Source of the DNA: Papio anubis
Lineage: Eukaryota; Chordata; Mammalia; Primates; Cercopithecidae
Length of the DNA stretch: 64,000 nucleotides
NCBI RefSeq assembly: GCF_008728515.1
Contig: NC_044976.1
Span: 30,531,845-30,595,844 of the forward strand
Direction of reading: 5' to 3'
Numbering within the stretch: position 1 is the stretch's first letter; each line of letters begins with the position of its first letter. Of the stretch, positions 46,601 to 58,600 are shown piece after piece. The notes beneath the pieces were generated by a model. That model had not been told where the DNA came from, ran no database searches, and saw only the letters and a list, made by a program, of their open reading frames with translations. A program made the translations under genes and the position numbers.

Positions 46601-49600
46601 GCTCATGCCTGTAATCCTAGCACTTTGGGAGGCCGAGGTGGGCGGATCACGGGGTCAGGTGATGGAGACCTTCCTGGCTAACACGGTGAAACCCCGTCTC
46701 TACTAAAAAAAATACAAAAAATTAGCCGGGAGTGGTGGCAGGTGCTTGTGGTCCCAGGTACTCGGGAGGCTGAGGCAGCAGAATGGCGTGAACCTGACAG
46801 GCGGATCTTGCCATGAGCTGAGATCGCGCCACTGCACTCCAGCCTGGGTGACAGAGCGAGACTCCTTCTCAAAAAACAAAAACAAACAATCCAAAAAATA
46901 AACCACACACACACACACACAAAAACATCCCACACACCTAACCGAGGAAGTTACGCTTGTGATAAGATCGAGTAAGTCAGGTTTTCTTGCTTGTGGCTGA
47001 AATGTAATAAACCCTTTCTGGTCACTTTGAGAGCCTTGACCAGAAGTTCTGACCTAGTATTTAGCAAGTGAAAATGGGAACACAAATAAATGCACTTAGG
47101 GGGCTTATGGTGAAAACATGATAAAAGGGATTGGTAAAAAATTAGGAGACATTCTCATCCATTTTACAGACATGTAAACTTTCCCAGTCACACAGCAAGG
47201 TGATGATAGAATGCAGAATGGAACTCTAGGCCCCCAATTCTGGAGTTTTAAAAAATGTAGTGTATATAAAATATTTTAGACACACAGGCCAGGCAAGGTA
47301 GCTCATGCCTGTAATCCCAGCACTTTGGGAGGCTGAGGCAGGTGGATCACTTGAGGCCAGGAGTTTGAGACCAGCCTGGCCAGCATGGCGAAACCCTGTC
47401 TCTACCAAAAGTACAAAAATTAGCCATGTGTGGTGGCGTGTGTGCCTGTAATCCCAGCTACTCAGGAGGCTGAGGCATGAGAATTGTTTGAACCTGGAAG
47501 GCAGAGGTTGCAGTGAGCCAAGATCGCACCACTGCACTTCAGCCTGGGCGACAGAGCAAGACTTCATCTCAAAGGAAAAAAAAAAACCAAAAAAAACCAA
47601 ACATATTTTAGACACACACAAAAAGCATAAAAAATAATATAATACACTTTCGGAGGTCAAGGTGAGCGGATCACGAGGTCAGGAGATGGAGACCATCCTG
47701 GCTAACACGGTGAAACCCCATCTCTACTAAAAATACAAAAAAATTAGCTGGGCGTGGTGGCAGGCGCCTGTAGTCCCAACTACTCGGGAGGCTGAGGCGG
47801 GAGAATGGCGTCAACCCAGGAGGCGGAGCTTGCAGTGAGCCGGGATGGTGCCACCGCACTCCATCCTGGGCGACAGAGTGAGACCCCGTCTCAAAATAAA
47901 TAAATAAATAAATAATAATATAACGAACATCGGCTGGGCGCAGTGGCTCACGCCTATAATCCCAGCACTTTGGGAGGCTGAGGCGGATGGATCACGAGAT
48001 CAGCAGATCGAGACCATCCTGGCTAACACGGTGACACCCCATCTCTACTAAAAATACAAAAAATTAGCCGGGCGTGATGGTGGGTGCCTGTAGTCCCAGC
48101 TACTCGGGAGGCTGAGGCAGGAGAATGGCGTGAACCCGGGAGGCGGAGCTTGCAGTGAGCTGAGATCCCGCCACTGCACTCCAGCCTGGGCAACAAAGCC
48201 AGACTCTGTCTCAAAAAAATAAAAATAAAATAATAATAATAATATAATGAACATCCATGTGCCCACTACCCAGCCTGAGAAAGAAAACATTATTAATACA
48301 GTTGATGCCCCCTTGGGCATCTTTCCTTGATCACATACCCTTTCTCTCCCACTCCCCCAGCCCCCCACCCCATTACCAGCACTGCCAAGGTATAAGCACT
48401 ATCCTGAGGTTAGTGTTTAATCCCCACACTTCTTTCTACAGTGAGCATTTGACTGCCTTCTCTGCCTCCACCTCTCACCCAGTATTGCTTCCCTTTAGTC
48501 TAAAACTAGCCTGAGCATGAGAAAAGTGTTTATAGTGGAAAGAGAGAAACCCATAGAAAAGTCCTCCCTAGCCTCACAGATTAGCTCACATGAGTATCTG
48601 CTCTTCCATTTGCCCCCTTTCCATCTCTAATCACATAGTTTATTGACTGGGAATAAATGGGCTGGTCATTTCAGCCACATGTTGGTTTGGGGCCTGAAGA
48701 AAAATATTTTTTTTTCTCACCTCCAAAACACCCATTCCTTCCCATGGAGGCTCCATATCCCAAATAAGAGTATAAACAAAGCTTTGGAAACGCAGGCAGG
48801 CCAAACCCTGTGCAGGAGGAAGTGGCCAGAGAGGGAAATCAGTCGCCAATGGATAAACAGCTGGGGCCCAGGGACCAAAGTTCTTATTTACACAGTCTCC
48901 CAGCGTTTACCCAGGAAGTGAGGAAGAGACCCACCCGCTGCACACTCCCTCATGCAGCCACGCTTCTGCAGAGCACCAGATCTTGGCACCCTCCAAGTTT
49001 AGGGCAGAACCAGAGCTGGTAACTCTTGTAGTCATTGTAGATCTTGAGCTTCAACTGTGTCGTGAGAGTTTACCAGCATGGTCCAAACTGGGCTCTTCTG
49101 CTGTCACCCCAGGGCTGCTCCTTCCTCTGCTTTTGGAACTCTTGTCAGTAACAGTGGGTACAGTAGAAGGCTGGGCAAGAGAATAAGTATGCAGGCCCAT
49201 ACTTCCTGCCTCTGACTTCCTGTAGCTCATCGATGTCTCAGCAGTTACTTTTTTTGTTTTTTGTTTTTGAGACGGAGTCTCACCCTGTCGCCCAGGCTGG
49301 AGTGCAGGGGTACGATCTCGGCTCACTGCAACTTCCGCGTTTTGGGTTCAAGTGATTCTCCTGCCTCAGCCTCCCAAGTAGCTGGGATTACAGGCTCATG
49401 CCTGGCTCATTTTTGTATTTTTAGTAGAGGTGGGGTTTTGTCATGTTGGCCAGGCTGGTCTCGAACTCCTGACCTCTAGTGATCCACCCACCTTGGCCTC
49501 CCAAAGTGCTGGGATTACAGGCATGAGCCACCACACCTGGCTGGCAATTACCTTTTCTGTAAGAGGTTTGGAGCTATAAAGTTCCTCTAGGTCTGAGTCT

Positions 49601-52600
49601 ACAAGCTCCAGGTGTGCTTTCCTTCCTGTTTTCATTTCATTTGCCTTGTTGTTTGCATATGTTTCCACATTATGTACTACTTGGTACTTTTACCCCATTA
49701 GGCTCGACAGTTGTCACTGTGAATGTAACAGTAAGACACTGGACTATGGGAGTCAAGACACCAGGACCCTGATTCTGGTTCTGCTACTGCCTGGTTTTAT
49801 AACCTTGGGCAAATCACTTAACTGCCCGGTATCTGTTCCTCCGCGCAGTGGGGTTGATATCTGTCTTGTCCAGCTCATAGAGTTGTGAGGATCACACGAG
49901 GTTGTATATGTGAAAGGACTTAGAAAAGGGCCAGGATATATTTTCACAGGCTTTTAAGACAGACAAACCAGCTGGGCGCGGCGGCTCACGCCTGTAATCC
50001 TAGCACTTTGGGAGGCCGAGGCAGGCGGATCACAGGATCAGTAGTTCGAGACCAGCCTGGCCAACATGCGAAACCCCGTCTCTACTAAGAATACGGAAAT
50101 CAGCCAGGCGTGGTGGGGGCAGGTGCCTGTAATCCCAGTCACTCGGGAGGCTGAGGCAGGAGAATCGCTTGAAACTTGAGGGCAGAGATTGAAGTGAGCC
50201 AAGATTGCGTCACTGCACTCCAGCCTGGGCAACAAGAGCGAAACTCTGTCTCAAAAACAAAACAAAACAGACAAACCAAAGCTTGAGGCTTGCATACTGC
50301 TTCTGCCATTTACTAACAGTTCACCTCTCTGAACCTGTTTCCCTACTTTTTTCCTTTTTTTTTTTTTTTTGAGACAAGGTCTCTGTCTCGCCCAGGCTGG
50401 AGTGCAGTTGCGTGATCTCAGCTCACTGCAACCTGTGCCTCCTGGGTTCAAGTGGTTCTTGTGCCTCAGCCTCCCAAGTAGCCAGGATTACAGGCACCTG
50501 CCTCCACACCTGGCTAATTGTTATGTTTTTGGTAGAGATGGGGTTTCGCCATGTTGCCCAGGCTGGTCTCGAGCTCCCAGCCTCAAGTGATCCTCCTGCC
50601 TCAGCCTCCCAAAGTACTGGGATTACAGGTGTGAGCCACTGCGCCAGGCCCTGTCTCCCTATTTATAAGATGGGACCAAATCTTACCTCAGAAGCTTGTG
50701 TGAAGATGGATGATCTCGGGTATTTAACGCATGTAGCGCAGTGTCTGACACATTGTAAGTGCCTAGTGAACAATGTTCTCTGAGTCTCTGTTCTTGCCCC
50801 TTGTTTGTCAGCAGGCGTGAGGTCCAGAGGGTAAATTTTTCTCCCTCCAGAAACAAACCAACATTTTCCAAGTTGCTAACTGCTTCTCCATATTAGATTT
50901 TTGTTAATTTTCTGACCAGTGGGTGAGGTGGGATATCAGTATTGCTTGTTACAGATAATGGGCTAAGACCAGGTGTGCACATGCCTATTGGGAGGCTAAG
51001 GCAGGAAGACTGCATGAGACCCACGGAACATAGTGAGACTCTGTCTCTACAAAAAACAAAAAAAATTAGCCGGGTATAGTGACATGCACCTGTATGTAGT
51101 CCAAAGTACTTAGGAGACTGAGGTGGAAGGATTTCTGGAGCCCAGGAGGTTAAGGTCAAGGCTACTGCACGTGAACCATGTTTGCACCACTGCATTCCAG
51201 CCTGGGCAACAGACCAAGCCCCTGGCTCTAAAAAAGAAAAAAATAATGATGGACTAAAGCTCAAAGATGTTAAACAACTTGATGCAGTCATATAGCCAGT
51301 AAGTAGTAGAGCCTGGACTAGAACCCACACCTCCTGAATTTAAAGTCTATGTTTTTTTCCATCAGCTCATAAATATGTAAACTAAAGGAAATTGTGGAAA
51401 CTAACCTTTTGCTTATTTCTTTCAAGTCAACGTTGGTGAGGACTGTCCAGTATTCGACGGCCTGTTTGAGTTCTGTCAGTTGTCTACTGGTGGTTCTGTG
51501 GGTAAGGAATATTCATCCTCCCACCAGGGGTAGACTGGGTTGTTCTAGTGAGGTCTGCCTTTTAGGCTGCTATCCTAGTTGGCTGATCTGAAACCATGTA
51601 GAATGGTCCTGTGGTTTTTACTTAAGTCTCTAAAGTGGCTGGTGTAATGTCTCACACCTGTAATCCCAGCACTTTGAGAGGCTGAGGAGGAGGATTGCTT
51701 GAGGTCAGGAATTCAAGACCAGCCTGGGCAACATAGTGAGACCCTCGTGTCTACAGAAAAATAAAGTAAAAACAATTAGCTGGGCATGGTGGCTTGTGCC
51801 TGTAGTCCCAGCTACTCAAGAGGCTGAGGCTTAAACCCAGTAGGTTGAGGCTGCAGTGAGTCGTGGTCACACCACTACACTCTAGCCTGGGCAACAGAGC
51901 AAGACTCTGTCTCCAAAAAAAAAAAAGTTTAAAAAGTCTCTAAAATGTCCTTCTGGTTCAGTCCCAGCCCAAGTTCAATCTCTGACATGGTACTGACAGG
52001 TGTCCTTGACTGTCCTCTCCTACTGGGAGATCTTATGTACAGGAGTTCCCTGCAGACCTCCTGGGGTTGTTAAGATGCTGTATGTAAAAGCAATTTGTGA
52101 ACTGCAAAGTGCTATAAAAATGGAAGTGTCATCATCTGTGAATCTGTCCTATGAAAAAGTATGGTAATTACCTTTAGAGGTCAGAAATACTCCCCACGTG
52201 TCTCCCACTTCCATTTGCAACTTTTGGGTTATCTCCAGGATGACTCTAAACCCTTTCTTAAATATTTATTTCCCTGTGATCCCCCACCAATATAATCATT
52301 GTGTCCACCCCCGCTGCCCAGCCAGTATAATCGCAGAAAACAAAGAAGTGCACAGAAAAAAACACAGTCACCCATAGTCCCAGGGTTGGTGGATAACCTC
52401 TGTCACCATGTTGGTGTTTGGCCATTCTTTGGTGTATGTGTTTATATCTGTATAACACATATACAACATCTACATTTTACAAAAGTAGGTTATATACATA
52501 TCACATATATATGGTTTTATGCCTGCATTTCCTACTTAACGAAATTGTCTGTAGTTTTCTACAGCTTGCTTTCTTGTGGCTCTATGATTATTCCATGTTG

Positions 52601-55600
52601 TGGATTTACTTGAGTTGATCTAATCTGTCCCTCTTCTTGATAATTTGGATCTATCTATGCTTTTATTGCTGTTAAAATCAACACTGCAGCCGGACACGGT
52701 GGCTCACGCCTGTAATCTCAATCCTTTGGGAGGCCGAGGCAGGTGGATCACCTGAGGTCAGGAGTTTGAGACCAGCCTGGCCAACATGGTGAAACCCCAT
52801 CTCTACTAAAAAATACAAAAATTAGCCAGGCGTGGTGGCACACGCCTATAATCCCAGCTACTTGGGAGGCTGAGGCAGGAGAATTGCTTGAACCTGGGAG
52901 GTGGAGGTTGCAGTGAGCCGAGATCGCGCCACTGCACTTTAGCCTGGGTGACAAAGTGAGACTCCATCTCAAAAAACAACAACAAAAAATTAACACTGCC
53001 ACAAATGCACTTGCACACATGGGTGTGTATTTCTCTTTTACTTCTTCTGGGGCCTATTTGTGCTAGTGCTTTTTGACCTAGTGTATCGGCACTATCTTTG
53101 GTCATTTTTTTTCTTTCTTTCTTTCTTTTTTTTTTTTGAAGTAGAGTCTCCCTCTGTCACCCAGGCTGGAGTGCAGTGGCGTGATCTTGGCTCACTGCAA
53201 CCTCCGCTTCCTGGGTTCAAGCGATTCTTCTGCCTCAGCCTCCCCAAGTAGCTGGGACTACAGGTGTGTACCACCACGCCCAGCTAATTTTTTTTTTTTT
53301 TTGTATTTTTAGTAGAGACAGGGTTTCACCATGTTGGCCAGGCCGGTCTTGAACTCTTGACCTCAGGTGATCTGCCCACCTCGGCCTCCCAAAGTTCTGG
53401 GATTACAGGCGTGAGCCACCACACGTAGCCTATCTTTGGTATTTTTTCAAAGTTCCTTGACCATGAGCCATAGTAAGAAATAAATTTACACATGCAATCC
53501 AGGATACATATAACACATATGCATGCATGCACACACTCACTCACTCTGAAGCCAGAGTTTTACAAAAGAGCAGTTACCTTTACTGTTACTCTGATATTTT
53601 TTTCTATGCTATTTCATTAAAAATATATATATACTAATAATGATGCACTAAATCAATTTTAAGGCCTGCTAATGGGTTACTACCCTCAGTTTGGAAAATA
53701 GTACTTTAAGAGTAGCCAGTATCATGTTTATTTCCTGCTGGAGTAGGGTGGGAGGGAGGGGACTAATCTATGAATTGTACAATACAGCTGTTGAATAGGC
53801 AGGTCTTAACCTCTCACTTGGTTCCCTGGGCTTCTTGGAAGAAGGGGAGAGTGGCTTAGTAACCAGCTTATGTTCTCTCTTCCCGTGCCCAGCAAGTGCT
53901 GTGAAACTTAATAAGCAGCAGACGGACATCGCTGTGAATTGGGCTGGGGGCCTGCACCATGCAAAGAAGTCTGAGGCATCTGGCTTCTGTTACGTCAATG
54001 ATATCGTCTTGGCCATCCTGGAACTGCTAAAGTATGCCTGCCTGGCCTTGTCTCTTGGAAGAGCACCTTAGGCCAGGTTCCCATTTCCCTTTCCCCCTGG
54101 GCTTGCCTCCCTAGTTTGCTTTTCCTACCGATGTGCTGGCTAGGATGTGCTCGGTGAGTGTCTCTGGCCATCATCTCCTTGATGGGGTCTTGGTTTGAAC
54201 TGAGCCACGGCATGATGAGGGGCAGGTGCTGCTCAGATCCTGCCTCCAGAATGTCCCTGTGTGGCTGGAGTTGACCCTGGCTGTAGAGTAGGAAGATCGG
54301 ACTTGGTCGGCTTGGTCAGGCCTCTGGAGACACCTGGCCGCTCTTCCACCTTCCTTCAGCCAGTTTCCACGTCTCTGGTGCTTAGAGATACCTGAGGGAG
54401 GCAGCCAGCCCGGTAAGCTGGGACCTGGCGCCCTTGGCGCGTCCCATCCCCAAAGAGCCCCCAGACCCCTGACCCCCTTCTGACCCTAGGTATCACCAGA
54501 GGGTGCTGTATATTGACATTGATATTCACCATGGCGACGGCGTGGAAGAGGCCTTCTATACCACAGACCGGGTCATGACTGTGTCCTTTCATAAGTATGG
54601 AGAGTACTTCCCAGGAACTGGGGACCTGCGGGTGAGAACGCCCTTTAGGAGCCAACCAGCTCACCCTCAGCTGGCAGCTCTACTTCTCTGTCCTATCTCA
54701 TGCCACTAAAAACTGCTTCCTGCCTCTTCTGCCATTCAGAATACCATATCCCAATCTGAAGCTCTTGCCCTGATCTCTTTCCCTTCTTTATTCTGGAGGA
54801 AGGGAATGATGGGACATAAAGGGCCAGAGAAAGGAGAAGGGGTCTCCTGACTCACTGTACTTTCCTCTTGGCCACAGCTAGGTTGCATCACACTATTCTT
54901 GTGTCTCATAAGCCTTGAGTTCGGGGGTAGGAATTGGGACTCTGAAGGACATCTCAGGTGTTCTTAATGTTTTTGGGACACTTTCCCGTTTAGCCTTTTG
55001 ACTGAAAACTATGGACTCTCTCTCTAGAAAAGTACTTGAGATCTTACATCTGATATAGAATAGGTAATAGACAAGTCCCCTTACTGAAGCCCATCCATGA
55101 ACCTTAGGGTAAGAATCCTTGGAAGCTACTTCCTTGAACTGTTCCATCTGCTTCTGTTAGCATGAATGTGGTGAAATCAGCTGCTTTGCCATGCCCAGTG
55201 GCCCTTGGGTAAAAAAGTGGCACTAATTCAGTTGTTTGCCATGGCAAGCGTTAGAATAAACGAGCATTCACTTTTGTTGTTGTTGTTGTTGAGACAGTCT
55301 CTCCCTGTCACCCAGGCTGGAGTGCAGTGGCATGATCTCGGCTCACTGCAGCCTCCGCCTCCCGCCTCCACGCGATCTTGTGCCTCAGCCTCCGAATAGC
55401 TGAGATTTAGCTGGGATTATAGGTGTGTGTCACTCTGCCCGGCTAATTTTTGTAGTTTTAGTAGAGATGGGGTTTCGCCATGTTGGCCAGACTGGTCTTG
55501 AACTCCTGACCTCAAGTTATTCACCCGCCTCGGCCTCCCAAAGTGCTAGACTTACAGGCGCATTCACTATTTTGAGGTTACTGGGAAGGACTTTCTGACC

Positions 55601-58600
55601 TCTCTCCTTCCCTCCACAACACCCTAGAGAGGGAGCATGGGGAAGAGGAGTGAGCATTAGAGCCCTCTGGAGTGGAAAGGGTTGTCAAGGATGGGTGTTA
55701 TTTCTGTGACCCACCTGCCAGCCAGCTCTAACCCAATCCCAAGGTAGAAATCTTGTGCTATAGGGTAGGATATTCAATCTCTGGTCCCATCAACAGCACG
55801 CAGCCTGGGTGTAGGCTGAACGCTATGTCCAGAGATGATTTGTCAGTGAAGTTAGATTTGCCAGTGAAGAGAATGGTACTAGCAAGATACCCCTGTTCTG
55901 TCCTGGCCCACATCATGGGCCTAGCTTGTCTCTCTTAGAACATCTTCCTTTATCCCTCCAGCCCCCATCCTTGACCTTCCTTCAAGCTTCATCCTTCAGT
56001 TTTACTTTAATGTCCTTCTTAATTAGGATATCGGGGCTGGAAAAGGCAAGTATTATGCTGTTAACTACCCGCTCCGAGACGGGATTGATGACGAGTCCTA
56101 TGAGGCCATTTTCAAGCCGGTAAGTGGCTTTATCCACCCCTTGGGCTACAAACAGGGGATTGGTCGGCGGTCGGGGGGAGCAAAGCACCCCCACCATACC
56201 TCAGGAATCTCTCCTTACTAAAGCTGGTGGGGAGATAGAAGTGTTTGAACCCTGGATTGTTGTGTGTTCAGTTAGGGGAACAGACACCCATATTTGTTGT
56301 TTCCTTCTATGAGTCAGGTCTTCTGCTGGATACAAATATATCTAGACACGATCTTTGCCCTCATGGACTACAGTGGGGAAGGCAGGCACATACCCAGTAG
56401 TCTGTGATTAGTACTGTTTTTATATCTGTTTCTTTGGGCTACTGGGAGATTATTGTGTTCTTTTGGTAGTGGTATGTCTCCTTGGTTTTTCGTGTTCCTC
56501 ATTGCCTTACGTTGATGTCTGCACATTTGAAGAAGTAGGGACTTACCCTAGTCTTTGCAGACTGGCTTTGTCTGGGAAAGCCCTTCACCAGTCAGCCCAT
56601 CCAGAGATTCTGGAAAGGCTGTCTGGCATGTTCCATGGGCAGGCTGGCCTAGTGCCTGTGTTTCTGAGGGCTGATCAGAGGAATGAAAGACGAACTACTG
56701 CCTGGGCTGGCAGGAGGGTAGCCGGGGATGATTTCACAGAGATGCTGATGTTTAAGTTGGACTTTGAAAAACGAGGAGGTGCCCATGTGAAGAAAGAGGT
56801 GATGGCAGTAAGGGTGGCATTTAGTGGAAGGAATAGCAGCAGCAGAAGTGCAGAGGTACCAGTGTGGCAGCATGTAGGCCAGTGTGGTATATGGGAGGAA
56901 TGCTGAAGGAGGTGGTGGGAAGTATATGCTGGGCTCAGTATTTCAAAGGGAGCCTTGAATGCCATGCCGAGGAGTTAAATCTTCACTTATAAACAATAAG
57001 AAACTGTTTAACCTGATAAGGTCAGGTAGTCATTCAGCAAACGCTGACTACCTACTACGTGCCTAGTATTTAATAAGGGCTACAGAAGTGGGAGTTGTGG
57101 TCTCGGTCTCAGTAATATTAGACTCTGCTTGTGAGAATAAGATAAACTAAAAGTGCTTGCTCATAATGTAAGGCTCCAAGTCCGTAAAACCAAATGAGTA
57201 GAGTAGATGCAGCTAAGGGTCAGGAAGGCTTCCTGAAGGAAGTGGCACTAGAGCTTGGGCAATAGAAGAAGAGATATAGGGGGTTGACAGGGAGGCCATT
57301 CTAGGTTCAGTGTTACTAGAGTTAGAAGGGTCTTAGAGAACTTTTCAAATTGGAAAACTGAAATCCTAAGTGGGGAAGCAAGAGCTTCAGCCTGGCACTC
57401 CCTTTTCTCTCCCACGTAGCATGAGGGAGAGTGGAAAGGTAGGAGTGGGTGGGAAAGTGTTGCACCCAGCCTTTCCACCCCAAACCTCCTATTGCTTTCT
57501 TGAGGTTGGTGGTGACCAGGATGTATCATTTTAGGTCATGTCCAAAGTAATGGAGATGTTCCAACCTAGTGCGGTGGTCTTACAGTGTGGCTCAGACTCC
57601 CTGTCTGGGGATCGGTTAGGTTGCTTCAATCTAACCATCAAAGGTGAGACCAGGTAGCAAAAGGATGGGTGGGCGGGGTCCTGCTTGGTGCTCCTGTAAC
57701 TCAGCACCCCTTCTCCCACCAAAGGGCACGCCAAGTGTGTGGAATTTGTCAAGAGCTTTAACCTGCCTATGCTGATGCTGGGAGGTGGTGGTTACACCAT
57801 TCGTAATGTTGCCCGGTGCTGGACATACGAGACAGCTGTGGCCCTGGATACGGAGATCCCTAATGGTAATAGCTGCAGGGCCAGGTTTGGCTGGGCTGGG
57901 TGGGAGCTGGAGCTCATCTGTCCTTAAGTTTATAACCCCTTCCCCGTTGGTCATATGACCACTGTTCTTCTGATACTAGTCACTGAGTCCCCTGCATGTC
58001 CTCTTGTGTTCAGCAGACCATAACCATCACTTTTTCCCTAGTCCTTTTTAGCTCTGTCCCCTCTCCCTCCTGCTTTTGGTCTGGACAGAGTTCTCAGTGG
58101 TAATTTACAGCTTTGGAATTTCTGCTCTGTAGAGTAACTGGAGTAGTGAGTGAAGGGAGCGTTCATAATGAGCATGGGCTCAAGTGTCCTAAACCAGGAA
58201 CATGGACCTTCTCCTAGTGACATATACACCACTGGTATAGACATAGAGTGATGTTAACAAGATGGAAATCCCATAGGTACCCGTGTCTCACCGTGTCTTG
58301 GAGGCATTCTCCTCTGTTTGACAGATGGATCAAATAAAGGACAGATAAACCTACAAATGCTTTAGGGTGCTTACGTGCAAATGGTTCAGGTGCGGTGGCC
58401 AGGTCTCTTAACGGTCTTCTCCCTGCCCCAATCAGAGCTTCCATACAACGACTACTTTGAATACTTTGGACCGGATTTCAAGCTCCACATCAGTCCTTCC
58501 AATATGACTAACCAGAATACGAATGAGTACCTGGAGAAGATCAAGTGAGTATATCCTCCAGCCACCCCTTGGTTGAACATTCCTGACTTTGGTTTGTCCC

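Noticed and set aside
56463..56906. 147-aa frame in HDAC1 intron 7
   Set aside because: No splice context or family resemblance; overlaps old LINE-like DNA.
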